64,000 bases of DNA from Streptomyces canus (GCF_041435015.1 NZ_CP107989.1:3472001-3536000), one strand, 5' to 3'; positions 39,988-48,341 are shown, numbered from the stretch's first letter. Notes: a model not told the origin generated them from the sequence alone. Numbers and translations: made by a program.

Positions 39988-40210
39988 AGGACACCTCACG
40001 GGGCTATACAGGGAGCAGGGACCGTGTCCAGCCTACGCGGCGCGAGGCGGGGTACGCGTAGGGCGCCAACCCCCACAAGTGCCCCTCCGGGGCGACCCAT
40101 TCTGCAGACAATCGGCAAATCTCTCCGCCAGGCCGTGTCCTCGGCACGTGTCAGACGGTTATGCCGGGTGGGGGAGCTCCGAGTCGGAGCCAAGGAAGCA
40201 GGAAAAGCAC

Positions 40211-41239
40211 ATGCATGTGGGAAGTTTCGTGTTGGCGGCCCAGTTCCCGGGGCAGGGCCAGGGAGAGGCGCTGCACCGCGCGGTCCGCTCGGCCGAGGTC
40301 GCGGAGGAGGCCGGACTCGACGCGGTCTGGCTGGCAGAACACCACTTCGTACCGTACGGCACCTGCCCGTCGGCGATCACCCTGGCGGCCTTGCTGCTGG
40401 GCCGCACCCGCCGTATCCGCGTCGGCACCGCCGTGAGCGTGCTGCCCACGGCCCACCCCGTGGCCCTCGGCGAACAGGCCGCGCTGCTGCACATGACGAG
40501 CGGCGGGCGCTTCTCGCTGGGCGTGGGGCGCGGCGGCCCGTGGGTCGACCTGGAGGTGTTCGGATCGGGCCTTCAGGCGTACGAGACGGGGTTCCCGGAA
40601 TCACTCGATCTGCTGGTGCGCTGGCTGCGCGAACCCGCCGTGGGAGCCGACGGCGAGCGCTTCCGCTTCCGCGAAGTGCCCGTCGTGCCCCGGCCGTCGG
40701 AGTCGCTCACGGAAGCGGACGGCCCCGAGGTGATCGTCGCCTGCACCTCCCCGGCGAGCGTCCGGCTGGCCGCCGAGCGCGGGCTGCCGATGCTGCTCGG
40801 GATGCATGTCGGGGACGAGGAGAAGGCGGAGATGGTCGCCCTGTGGCGCAGGCAGGCGCGCGCCGCCGGGCACGCGCCGGAGAAGGTCCTGGGCGCGCCC
40901 CATGTCTCGGCCGGCGTCTGCCAGATCGCGGACCGGCGCACGGACGCGGTGGAGGCCCTCGTGAAGGCGATGCCGGGCTGGCTCAGGCAGGGACTCGGCG
41001 CCCATGTGACGGTCGACGGCCGTGCACGGCAGATGCGCGATCCGGTGGCGTACACGGAACTGCTCTGCGGGCTGCACCCGGTGGGGACCCCGCGGCTGTG
41101 CGCCGACCGCCTCGCGGCGACCAGCGAACGGACGGGTGTCTCCCGCTTCGCCCTGCTCGTCGAGGGCTCGGGGGATCTGGCGGCCACCGAGGAGAACGTA
41201 CGGCGGCTGGGTGCGGAAGTGCTGCCGCATCTGACCTGA
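40211..41239 (+). CDS. LLM-class flavin-dependent oxidoreductase (luciferase-like)
   Basis: 342 residues. A TIM-barrel bacterial-luciferase-family enzyme: strand 'VGSFVLAAQFPGQGQGEALH', 'DAVWLAEHHFVPYGTCPSAI' with the His/Phe flavin-site pattern, 'RTRRIRVGTAVSVLPTAHPV', 'MTSGGRFSLGVGRGGPWVDL' and 'TPRLCADRLAAT' near the end. It would use FMNH2 or reduced F420; the substrate is unknown. The ATG at 40211 follows AAGGAAGCAGGA. It stands alone, convergent with the SCO5389-family gene. Confidence 0.88.
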   Translation: MHVGSFVLAAQFPGQGQGEALHRAVRSAEVAEEAGLDAVWLAEHHFVPYGTCPSAITLAALLLGRTRRIRVGTAVSVLPTAHPVALGEQAALLHMTSGGRFSLGVGRGGPWVDLEVFGSGLQAYETGFPESLDLLVRWLREPAVGADGERFRFREVPVVPRPSESLTEADGPEVIVACTSPASVRLAAERGLPMLLGMHVGDEEKAEMVALWRRQARAAGHAPEKVLGAPHVSAGVCQIADRRTDAVEALVKAMPGWLRQGLGAHVTVDGRARQMRDPVAYTELLCGLHPVGTPRLCADRLAATSERTGVSRFALLVEGSGDLAATEENVRRLGAEVLPHLT

Positions 41240-41323
41240 AACGGAACAACTGCCCGGCGGGAGCTTGCCGCCCCGGTACTGATGCACCTCCCGCGTACGG
41301 AGCGGCAAGCAAGCGGCGCCGCG

Positions 41324-41716
41324 TCAGCAGTCCCGGAACTCCGGAGACTGGTTCAGCAGCTGACTGCGCACCGAGGTGAAGCGGACCAGCGTCTCGTCGA
41401 CCGAGGAGTCCAACGGGAACACCGCCACCCGGTGGCAGTTCTGGAAGGCCAGCCGCACACCGAAGTGCCGCTGAAGCGCGCCGCGTATCGCGTCACTCGC
41501 AAGCGCACGCAGCAGCTGACCGCGTGCCTGCTCGTCCGGCGGGGGCGTCTGGTTGTCGGCGAAGTTGCCGCCGTCGACCTTCAGCTGGGCCACCAGGGAG
41601 CTGATCATCTCCCATGCGTAGGGCAGGGAGGTCCGGACGCAGTCGACGAATTCCGCTTCGTCGACCTCGCCTCGCTCGGCCTTCTCGAGTAGGGCCGGTG
41701 AGACGTCGAGCGACAT
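41324..41716 (-). CDS. SCO5389 family protein
   Basis: 130 residues, no known domain, cytoplasmic. Features: MSLDVSPALLEKAERGEVDE, 'DCVRTSLPYAWEMISSLVAQ', 'DEQARGQLLRALASDAIRGA', 'RLAFQNCHRVAVFPL' and a terminal DC. It is a Streptomyces-conserved family named for its position next to nucS. The ATG at 41716 has a good AGGAGA seven bases upstream. Divergent from nucS with about 256 bp between, so shared control is possible. Confidence 0.8.
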   Translation of the reverse strand: MSLDVSPALLEKAERGEVDEAEFVDCVRTSLPYAWEMISSLVAQLKVDGGNFADNQTPPPDEQARGQLLRALASDAIRGALQRHFGVRLAFQNCHRVAVFPLDSSVDETLVRFTSVRSQLLNQSPEFRDC

Positions 41717-41972
41717 GGGTTCTCCTCTCGCACCCCCGATCACCTCAGGGGTTGCCGGACAGATGAGGGAGTTCGCGCTGCCGGACACGCTCAGTACACG
41801 CCTCGCGACCTCCCGTTTACTACGGTAGGCAACCGACGGTGACGGCACCAGGAGAATGCGAACAAAGAGCACTCCCAACAGGCCCACAATCGGCCACAAG
41901 TGAACAGGGTTTCTCCACAGCCTTACGGGCCGAATCGCGTGGACATGCGCCCGTCGAGTAGCGTTGCCGACC

Positions 41973-42644
41973 ATGCGTCTCGTCATTGCCCGGTGTTCCG
42001 TCGACTACGCGGGCCGGCTCACCGCCCACCTGCCCTCGGCCCCCCGTCTGATCCTGGTGAAGGCGGACGGCAGCGTCTCCATCCACGCCGACGACCGGGC
42101 CTACAAGCCCCTGAACTGGATGTCGCCGCCCTGCACGTTGAAGGAGGGGACCGGCGACGAGGAAGGCGTCTGGACCGTCATCAACAAGGCGGGCGAGAAG
42201 CTCATCATCACGATGGAGGAAGTTCTCCACGACTCCTCGCACGAACTCGGCGTGGATCCTGGCCTGATCAAGGACGGCGTGGAAGCACACCTTCAGGAGC
42301 TGCTCGCCGACCGCATCGACACGCTCGGCGACGGCTACACCCTGATCCGCCGCGAGTACATGACGGCCATCGGCCCCGTCGACATCCTGTGCCGGGACGC
42401 CGACGGCCAGACGGTCGCGGTGGAGATCAAGCGGCGCGGCGAGATCGACGGCGTCGAGCAACTCACCCGCTACCTCGACCTGTTGAACCGGGACCCCCAT
42501 CTCGCCCCGGTCCGCGGCATCTTCGCCGCCCAGGAGATCAAGCCCCAGGCCCGCGTCCTCGCGACCGACCGCGGCATCGGCTGCCACGTCATGGACTACG
42601 ACGCGCTGCGGGGCATCGAGGACGACAAGCTGCGGCTGTTCTGA
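41973..42644 (+). CDS. nucS: Endonuclease NucS (non-canonical mismatch repair)
   Basis: 223 residues. NucS/EndoMS cuts both strands at mismatches and carries post-replicative mismatch repair in actinobacteria, which lack MutS/MutL. An N-terminal dimerisation domain ([20 protein letters not shown]) is followed by a RecB-like nuclease domain with catalytic Asp137 (GPVDILCRD) and Glu151-x-Lys153 ([13 protein letters not shown]), plus the [12 protein letters not shown] helix. The C-terminus DDKLRLF matches the beta-clamp-binding tail of the family. The ATG at 41973 follows a TAGCGT box (41959-41964) with no Shine-Dalgarno, suggesting a very short leader. Confidence 0.95.
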   Translation: MRLVIARCSVDYAGRLTAHLPSAPRLILVKADGSVSIHADDRAYKPLNWMSPPCTLKEGTGDEEGVWTVINKAGEKLIITMEEVLHDSSHELGVDPGLIKDGVEAHLQELLADRIDTLGDGYTLIRREYMTAIGPVDILCRDADGQTVAVEIKRRGEIDGVEQLTRYLDLLNRDPHLAPVRGIFAAQEIKPQARVLATDRGIGCHVMDYDALRGIEDDKLRLF

Positions 42645-42671
42645 CAGCGCGTCTTCCCCTACGACGACGAA

Positions 42672-42698
42672 GGCCGGGTCCGATGCGTGGACCCGGCC
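42672..42698. terminator. Bidirectional terminator between nucS and the membrane ATPase gene
   Basis: Perfect 10-bp stem GGCCGGGTCC / GGACCCGGCC with a 7-nt loop, 27 bases after the nucS stop and 20 from the convergent ATPase stop. Confidence 0.8.
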
Positions 42699-42718
42699 CT
42701 CTTGTGTCGCGCTGTGCG

Positions 42719-45250
42719 TCAGATGACCTGCGCCGAGTTGCTCGGTGAGCTCACGGCACTGCTCTGCGGGGCGCCCGCGGAACTGCTGGTCTCCACCGGG
42801 GTGGTGGAGGCGGGGCCGCTGGCCGAGTTGGAGTTGCTCGGGGTCGTATTGGTCGGGGTGGCTGTGGGCGTGCTCGACGGCGGTTCCGACGTGCCGGACG
42901 GCGTCGACGACGGGGATCCGGACCCCGGCGGCGTGGACGGTGTCGACGGCTTGGGCGACGACGGCTTGGGCGACGTCGGCTTCGGCGAACTCGGCGTGCC
43001 GCTCCCCGGACGCTGCGTCCCACTCGGCTTGTCCGAAGGCTCCGCCGCATCCGTAGGCGTCGGATCGTCCGAAGTCCCGTACGTACCATCGGGCCCCGGG
43101 TCGGTCGGACGGGACGTCGCCGTGCCGGTGCCACCGGGGTTGTCGTCGTTCTTCGGGACGTCGGCGCCGAGGTTGCCGTCGTCGATGCCGACGCTGGCCG
43201 ACGGGTTGACGCCCACCTCGTTGGACGGGGAGTTCGGGTCGTTGTCGGAGGTGGCGCCCAGTGTCACGACCGTGCCGAGCACCGCGACCAGCAGCGCACC
43301 CGCGCCGGCCGCGACGAGGTTGCGCTTGGCGAGGCCCTTGAGTCCGCCCCGGGCCTTGCGCGAGGGCGCGGGCGTGGAGGGCGAGCGGTGGACGACGATG
43401 GTCTGCGAGTCGGCCGGCGGCTGGAGCGGCGGGAAGGCCGCGGGGACTCCCCCGGGCGGCGAGGCGGACTCGTCGTACCGGGCGTCGGGTATCTCCTCGC
43501 CTGCCATCGCGCCGAGGCCGGCCAGGCCGGGCGCGCTGCCGTCCCGGTCCGAGACCAGCGCCAGGGCGCGGCGGCCCGCGACGGTGCCGCGCTTGTCGGC
43601 GAGGGCGCCCCGAAGGCCGATCGAGGCCTCCAGTTCGGCGCGGGCCCGGTCGAGCTGTCCGCCGCAGAGCGCGAGGATGCCGAGCTCGTGGTGGAAGTAG
43701 GCCTGTTCGGACACCTCGCCGGCCAGCCGGGAGGCCTCGGAACCGGCCCGCAGGGAACGCTCCCAGGCCCCCCAGTGGCCACCGGCGGCGAATGCGGGCG
43801 CCGCCGTACGGGCCAGCTGCACCGTGGCGGCCTCCTCGCCCTCGGCGGGCGGGGTGGTGACCGGGACCAGGACGGCGAGGGCGGCGAGCAGGGCGTCGGC
43901 CTCGGCGCACACCCGCTCGGGGGTGACCGAGGGGTGTCCGGCCCACCAGCCGTAGTGCTGGGCGGCGGTGAGGGCGCGGGTCTCGATGTCGTCGCCGTAT
44001 CCGGCGGCTTCGAGCTGGGCGAGGACACCGGCGGCGAGCCGGTAGCGGGATCCGACCGGGGAGACCAGACCGCAGTCCGCGAGCTCGCCGAGTGCGGCGT
44101 CCGCGTGGGTGTCGCCGACCAGTGCGGGCAGGTGCGCCTGGTGGGGCACCTCGCCGCCGAGGGCGACGGCGAACCGAAGGGTGGCGCGCGCGGACTCGCT
44201 GAGCCGGGACGCGAGCAGCGGGGCCGGTGCCGCGGCCTCGCCGAGCGCGGGCAGGGGTATCTCGTCGCTCTCGTCGGGGGTGAACGGGGCGTCCACCGGG
44301 GCCGCGTCCGCGAAGACGCCGAACTCGTCGACGGCGTTCGCCCCGGCCCGCAGCCGGTCGCGCTGCCTGAGCAGGGCACCCGCCTGGACGAAGCGCAGGG
44401 GCAGGCCCTCGGACTCGAACCAGAGGTCGCCCGCCCAGTTCGACTCCTCTTCCGTCAGCACCCGGCCGACGGATCGCTCCAGGAGTTCCAGGCCGTCGGC
44501 GCGCTCCAGGCCGCTGAGGAAGATCTCCTCGACGGCGGAGTCGGCCGAGGGGGCGGGCACGTCGGGTGTCGCGCCGATCACGAACGCGCACTCGGGGGTG
44601 GCGTCCAGCAGTTCGTCGAGGGCCGCGCCGCCGAACTCGATGTCGTCGAGGACGACGACCGCGCCGACCTCCCGGACGCAGGAGAGCAGCTCGTCCCGGT
44701 CGGGGCGGTGCAGGGGCGCGTTGAAGACGGCGTAGAAGAGGTCGTACAGCAGCTCGCTCGCCGTGCGGTGGAAGCCGGCGAGGCGGACCACTCCGTCGGG
44801 GGCGAGGTCCGCGCAGTCCTGGGCGACGAGGTCGAGGAGGCTGGTGCGGCCGGAGCCGGCGGGGCCGGTAAGGCGTACCGAGCGGCCGCGGGCGAGCAGC
44901 CGCACGAGTCGTTCGCGCTCGTCCTGGCGGGCCAGGAGCGACAGCGCGGTGCGGGTCGGTCCGGGCGGGACGGGCGGGCGGGCCGCGCGGTCCACCTCGG
45001 CGCGTTCGGCGGCGCTGTACCTCTCGGGCCGCCCGGGCCGCCCGCCGGGCGGGCAGGCCTCTATCTCGCTGCCGTCGACGGGGTTGACGGTGAGCAGGAA
45101 GTCACCGGCGACGAGCTGCACGGTGCGGGCGAGTGTGGGCGAGTGCTGGCCGAAGTCTGTGGTGAGGGAGTCCCTGGGAGGCCGCTGACGTGGCGAGCCA
45201 CCGTCGTCGTCATGGCCGTACTCCTCAGGTCCCCGGTTGTTCGGGTCCAT
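42719..45250 (-). CDS. Membrane-anchored NB-ARC/STAND-like ATPase with an exported Ser/Thr/Pro tail
   Basis: 843 residues. Cytoplasmic part: an AAA/NB-ARC-like domain with P-loop 'RLTGPAGSGRTSLLDLVA' (Arg135 in place of Lys) and Walker B AVVVLDDIEF, then winged-helix-like and TPR-like helical stretches (EQAYFHHELGILALCGGQLD). One membrane span (about 645-667, LVAAGAGALLVAVLGTVVTL) leads to a 176-residue Ser/Thr/Pro-rich tail (SSPKPTSPKPSSPKPSTPST) predicted outside. The ATG at 45250 starts MDPNNRGPEEYG; the upstream frame is non-homologous. Function unknown; a signalling or wall-sensing ATPase is a guess. Confidence 0.82.
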   Translation of the reverse strand: MDPNNRGPEEYGHDDDGGSPRQRPPRDSLTTDFGQHSPTLARTVQLVAGDFLLTVNPVDGSEIEACPPGGRPGRPERYSAAERAEVDRAARPPVPPGPTRTALSLLARQDERERLVRLLARGRSVRLTGPAGSGRTSLLDLVAQDCADLAPDGVVRLAGFHRTASELLYDLFYAVFNAPLHRPDRDELLSCVREVGAVVVLDDIEFGGAALDELLDATPECAFVIGATPDVPAPSADSAVEEIFLSGLERADGLELLERSVGRVLTEEESNWAGDLWFESEGLPLRFVQAGALLRQRDRLRAGANAVDEFGVFADAAPVDAPFTPDESDEIPLPALGEAAAPAPLLASRLSESARATLRFAVALGGEVPHQAHLPALVGDTHADAALGELADCGLVSPVGSRYRLAAGVLAQLEAAGYGDDIETRALTAAQHYGWWAGHPSVTPERVCAEADALLAALAVLVPVTTPPAEGEEAATVQLARTAAPAFAAGGHWGAWERSLRAGSEASRLAGEVSEQAYFHHELGILALCGGQLDRARAELEASIGLRGALADKRGTVAGRRALALVSDRDGSAPGLAGLGAMAGEEIPDARYDESASPPGGVPAAFPPLQPPADSQTIVVHRSPSTPAPSRKARGGLKGLAKRNLVAAGAGALLVAVLGTVVTLGATSDNDPNSPSNEVGVNPSASVGIDDGNLGADVPKNDDNPGGTGTATSRPTDPGPDGTYGTSDDPTPTDAAEPSDKPSGTQRPGSGTPSSPKPTSPKPSSPKPSTPSTPPGSGSPSSTPSGTSEPPSSTPTATPTNTTPSNSNSASGPASTTPVETSSSAGAPQSSAVSSPSNSAQVI

Positions 45251-45480
45251 AGGTTCAAGCCCCCCAAAAGCGTCTCGTGTGCCGTCAGTGGCCCCTCCCG
45301 GCCTGCAGCACACTGCGCTGTCGCTTCTGGTCCGGGCCCGCTGGAAGGGATGCAGACAGCGGGCGACCGAACCCTAAACCTTCGCACAGTATCTACGACA
45401 GCCCGGGGTCCCGCGCCGTCCGAGACGTCACAGTCTCGTGAGGATTGCGCGCGGCATACGTTTCGCCTGGGTGGCCGGGG

Positions 45481-45804
45481 TCACACGCGGGGCAGTGACT
45501 CCACCCCGATGCCGCCCTCGATCGCCAGGATCCGGTGCAGTCGGGTGGCGACCAGGAGGCGCTGCATCTGCGGTGGTACGTCGCGCAGCACCAGCCGGCG
45601 ACCGCAGCGACCGGCCCTGCGGTGCGCCCCCATGATCACCCCGAGCCCGGTGGCGTCCCAGGAATCCAGCTCGGACAGGTCGAGCACCAGGTCGCCGACT
45701 CCGTCGTCGACGGCCGAGTGCAGGACCGTACGGGCGTCCGCCGCGCTGCGGACGTCGAGGCGGCCCCCGACGACCAGCTCGGCGTGGTCGCCCCTGATGT
45801 ACAT
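45481..45804 (-). CDS. STAS-domain protein (anti-sigma-factor-antagonist-like)
   Basis: 107 residues, a single STAS domain like BldG/SpoIIAA: 'YIRGDHAELVVGGRLDVRSA', 'DGVGDLVLDLSELDSWDATG' and LGVIMGAHRRAGRCGRRLVL. In anti-sigma antagonists the phosphorylated residue is the Ser of D-S-(S/T)-G; here the motif is D-A51-T52-G, so the usual Ser is missing. The ATG at 45804 has GGGGAG six bases upstream. The protein may act without phospho-switching or through Thr52. It lies upstream of the membrane ATPase gene on the same strand, with a 230-bp gap. Confidence 0.85.
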   Translation of the reverse strand: MYIRGDHAELVVGGRLDVRSAADARTVLHSAVDDGVGDLVLDLSELDSWDATGLGVIMGAHRRAGRCGRRLVLRDVPPQMQRLLVATRLHRILAIEGGIGVESLPRV

Positions 45805-45860
45805 ATGCGCTCCCCGTGAGTGCGTGTAGTACTCCACGAATCTGATGTCCAGTGATGACA

Positions 45861-45887
45861 CCTCTGACTGCGTTGGGCGGTCAGAGG
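45861..45887 (-). terminator. Hairpin downstream of the hydroxybutyryl-CoA dehydrogenase gene
   Basis: 8-bp arms CCTCTGAC / GTCAGAGG with an 11-nt loop, about 70 bases beyond the dehydrogenase stop. Possible terminator, or part of the STAS-gene promoter region. Confidence 0.4.
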
Positions 45888-45916
45888 TTGCCGTCTGTAA
45901 GCGAACCGATACCGAA

Positions 45917-45934
45917 TTCACCCTCGAGTGTGAA
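45917..45934. promoter_or_regulatory. Near-perfect palindrome
   Basis: TTCACCCTCGAGTGTGAA, 18 bp, symmetric except one position pair, between the dehydrogenase stop and the STAS gene. Candidate operator or terminator stem. Confidence 0.35.
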
Positions 45935-45955
45935 ACTGGAGGGGCTTGTGCGGTT

Positions 45956-46804
45956 TCAGTGCTTGTAGAAGCCCTGCCCGCTCTTGCGTCCGATGTCACC
46001 GGCGTCCACCATCCGGCGCATCAGCTCCGGCGGGGCGAACTTCTCGTCCTGGGACTCGGTGTAGATGTTGCTGGTGGCGTGCAGCAGGATGTCGACGCCG
46101 GTCAGGTCCGCCGTCGCGAGCGGTCCCATGGCGTGGCCGAAGCCCAGCTTGCAGGCGAGGTCGATGTCCTCGGCGGTCGCGACGCCCGATTCGTAGAGCT
46201 TGGTCGCCTCGACGACGAGGGCGGAGATGAGACGGGTGGTCACGAACCCCGCCACGTCCCTGTTCACGACGATGCAGGTCTTGCCGACCGATTCGGCGAA
46301 CTCGCGCGCGGTGGCGAGGGTTTCGTCGCTCGTCTTGTAGCCGCGGACCAGCTCGACGAGCTGCATCATCGGCACCGGCGAGAAGAAGTGCACGCCGACG
46401 ACGCGCTCCGGGCGCTCGGTGGCCGCCGCGATCTTGGTGATCGGGATCGCGGAGGTGTTGGAGGCCAGCACGGCGTCCGCGCGGACGATCTTGTCGAGCG
46501 TACGGAAGATCTCGTGCTTGACTTCGAGCTTCTCGAAGACGGCCTCGACGACGATGTCGGCGTCGGCGGCCGCGTCCAGGTCGGTGGTCGCGGTGATCCG
46601 GGCGAGGGCGGCGTCGGCGTCGTGCGCCTCCAGCTTGCCCTTGCTCACGAACTTGTCGTACGAAGCCTTGATGCCGTCGGTGCCGCGCTTCAGCGCCTCG
46701 TCGGTGACGTCCCTGAGGACCACGTCCCAGCCCGCCTGGGCGGAGACCTGGGCGATACCGGAACCCATCAAGCCGGCGCCGATGACGGCAAGCTTCCGTG
46801 CCAC
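45956..46804 (-). CDS. 3-hydroxybutyryl-CoA dehydrogenase
   Basis: 282 residues, GTG start at 46804 after GGGGAGT. It oxidises (S)-3-hydroxybutyryl-CoA with NAD(P)+, or reduces acetoacetyl-CoA. Rossmann fingerprint LAVIGAGLMGSGIAQVSAQA; substrate-site SNTSAIPITKIA; catalytic His/Glu region 'GVHFFSPVPMMQLVELVRGY'; NRDVAGFVTTRL; C-terminal helical dimer domain ending SGQGFYKH. With the thiolase at 28445 it would channel acetyl-CoA to C4-CoA thioesters, the source of butyryl- and isobutyryl-CoA for IcmA. Confidence 0.95.
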   Translation of the reverse strand: MARKLAVIGAGLMGSGIAQVSAQAGWDVVLRDVTDEALKRGTDGIKASYDKFVSKGKLEAHDADAALARITATTDLDAAADADIVVEAVFEKLEVKHEIFRTLDKIVRADAVLASNTSAIPITKIAAATERPERVVGVHFFSPVPMMQLVELVRGYKTSDETLATAREFAESVGKTCIVVNRDVAGFVTTRLISALVVEATKLYESGVATAEDIDLACKLGFGHAMGPLATADLTGVDILLHATSNIYTESQDEKFAPPELMRRMVDAGDIGRKSGQGFYKH

Positions 46805-47123
46805 TGTTGCGACTCCCCTTTGAAACGCCTTACACCCTGTTTACGTTGCCTCTTCGGCGGACCCTAGCGCTCGTGAGGTGCTGTGTGACCGGTTAGTAAT
46901 GCGCGTCACGTCTCATCTGACGGACATCACACCGGCAGCTGTCACTAGTGGTCTCGTACGGCGTAGTTGAGCACCTTATCGCTCAACAGCTCCTCCTTCT
47001 CGTCGAGAAGCACCAGCACCTCTCGTGCTACTTCGTCCGGATTGCGTCAGGCGGCCGATCTGACCGGCGATCAGGTCTCCTTCCGGCTCGCCTCGACGGC
47101 CGGAGCGTACTTACGCTGACCTC
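46805..47123. other. Intergenic region between the dehydrogenase and pduO-type genes
   Basis: 319 bases, divergent promoters expected. I see the inverted repeat GTTGAGC-ACCTTATC-GCTCAAC at 46966-46987 and no credible gene; a 62-codon frame from 46948 has no ribosome site and poor codon bias. Confidence 0.5.
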
Positions 47124-47696
47124 ATGGTCAATCTGACGCGCATCTACACCAGGACCGGCGACCAGGGCACCACCGCCCTCGGCGACATGAGCAGGGTCGC
47201 CAAGACCGACCTGCGGATCTCCGCGTACGCGGACACCAACGAGGCGAACGCGGTGATCGGCACGGCGATCGCCCTGGGCGGTCTCGCAGAGGAGGTCGTC
47301 AAGGTCCTCACCCGTGTGCAGAACGACCTGTTCGATGTCGGAGCCGATCTCTCGACGCCCGTCGTCGAGAACCCCGAGTTCCCGCCCCTGCGTGTCGAGC
47401 AGTTCTACATCGACAAGCTGGAGGCGGACTGCGACCGCTTCAACGAGCGGCTGGAGAAGCTCCGCTCCTTCATCCTGCCGGGCGGCACCCCGGGCGCGGC
47501 CCTGCTCCACCAGGCATGCACGGTCGTACGCCGCGCCGAGCGCTCGACATGGGCGGCGCTGGAGGTCCACGGCGAGGCGATGAACCCGCTCACGGCGACC
47601 TACCTGAACCGGCTGTCGGACCTGCTGTTCATCCTGTCCCGTACGGCCAACAAGGATGTCGGCGACATCCTGTGGGTGCCTGGCGGCGAACGCTAG
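47124..47696 (+). CDS. Cob(I)yrinic acid a,c-diamide adenosyltransferase (PduO type)
   Basis: 190 residues, full family length. It transfers adenosyl from ATP to cob(I)alamin to make coenzyme B12, the cofactor of IcmA and methylmalonyl-CoA mutase. ATP-loop TRTGDQGTTALGDMSRVAKT, 'DLRISAYADTNEANAVIGTA', 'QNDLFDVGADLSTP', active-site 'LLHQACTVVRRAERSTWAAL' and the C-terminal 'NRLSDLLFILSRTANKDVGD'. The last 18 codons plus stop are duplicated 118 bp downstream (47758-47814). The ATG at 47124 begins MVNLTRIYTRTG. Confidence 0.94.
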   Translation: MVNLTRIYTRTGDQGTTALGDMSRVAKTDLRISAYADTNEANAVIGTAIALGGLAEEVVKVLTRVQNDLFDVGADLSTPVVENPEFPPLRVEQFYIDKLEADCDRFNERLEKLRSFILPGGTPGAALLHQACTVVRRAERSTWAALEVHGEAMNPLTATYLNRLSDLLFILSRTANKDVGDILWVPGGER

Positions 47697-47721
47697 CGAC
47701 CACTCCCGTCCGGCCGGGGGT

Positions 47722-47750
47722 CCGGGGGTCGCCCCCGGAAGATGCAGCAT
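47722..47750. repeat. G-rich hairpin repeat, copy A
   Basis: CCGGGGG-TCG-CCCCCGG stem followed by AAGATGCAGCA; the same family recurs at 53400 and 57501 in the atp operon. Here it lies between the two copies of the adenosyltransferase C-terminus. Confidence 0.7.
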
Positions 47751-47757
47751 TCTTGCC

Positions 47758-47814
47758 CGTACGGCCAACAAGGAGGTCGGGGACGTGCTCTGGGTCCCGG
47801 GCGGGGAGCGTTAG
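47758..47814 (+). pseudogene. Duplicated C-terminal fragment of the adenosyltransferase gene
   Basis: 57 bases encode RTANKEVGDVLWVPGGER and a stop; the real gene ends RTANKDVGDILWVPGGER. Two conservative substitutions and many synonymous differences separate the copies, so the fragment is old or came from a diverged relative. It has no start, and its TAG overlaps the stop codon of the minus-strand gene ending at 47811. Confidence 0.85.
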
Positions 47815-48341
47815 CGCCCGCGCTTGGGGAACAGCGTGTAGCTGCCGGCGATGACCACGTTGATGCCGATCAGCCAGAGCATGCGTTGCTGCCAGGCGCG
47901 CAGCGAGTCGGCCTGTCCGTCGCCGACGTACCAGACCGCGGCCTGGAGCAGAGCGATGGCGACGACCGCGGCGAGTGTCCAGCGGCCCGCGACCTTCCAC
48001 TCGTGGACGGCGCGGGCCGTGCCGTACCTCGGCGGCCGCACCGGCCGGGGGCCGCCCGCGAACCGGTGGGCGGCCCAGGCGTCCGCCCACTTGATCGTGG
48101 AGTGACCGAGGCCCACGGTGAAACCGATGTAGACGGCGGCCAGGCCGTGCTTCCAGTCGGGCTCGGCCCCGTTCCTGAGGTCGATCGCGGTGACCGTGAA
48201 CAGCACGAGCTCCAGCAACGGCTCGCACAGCAACAGGGCCAGCCCGACGCGCGGCATGCCCAGCCCGTAGCGGAAGGCCAGCCCGGCTGCCAGCAGCACC
48301 CAGAAGGCCACCTCGCACGCGACGATCAGTCCGACGATCAC
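47811..48341 (-). CDS. Integral membrane protein
   Basis: 176 residues from the GTG at 48341 (GGAGCGGCC just upstream); a longer frame to 48512 is unlikely. About five hydrophobic helices: VIVGLIVACEVAFWVLLAAG, 'VGLALLLCEPLLELVLFTVT', 'GLAAVYIGFTVGLGHSTIKW', 'WTLAAVVAIALLQAAVWYVG', 'MLWLIGINVVIAGSYTLFPK'. No known domain recognised. Its stop codon shares bases with the duplicated adenosyltransferase fragment. Divergent from chiS, 150 bp apart. Confidence 0.75.
   Translation of the reverse strand: MIVGLIVACEVAFWVLLAAGLAFRYGLGMPRVGLALLLCEPLLELVLFTVTAIDLRNGAEPDWKHGLAAVYIGFTVGLGHSTIKWADAWAAHRFAGGPRPVRPPRYGTARAVHEWKVAGRWTLAAVVAIALLQAAVWYVGDGQADSLRAWQQRMLWLIGINVVIAGSYTLFPKRGR

Noticed and set aside
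41911..41919. DnaA-box-like TTCTCCACA
   Set aside because: A single mismatched copy; an origin would have many boxes and neighbours such as dnaA/dnaN.
46948..47136. 62-codon frame before the adenosyltransferase gene
   Set aside because: No ribosome site, unusual codon use and overlap with the real start.
47758..47814. Independent small gene
   Set aside because: No start codon or ribosome site; it is a copy of the adenosyltransferase 3' end.
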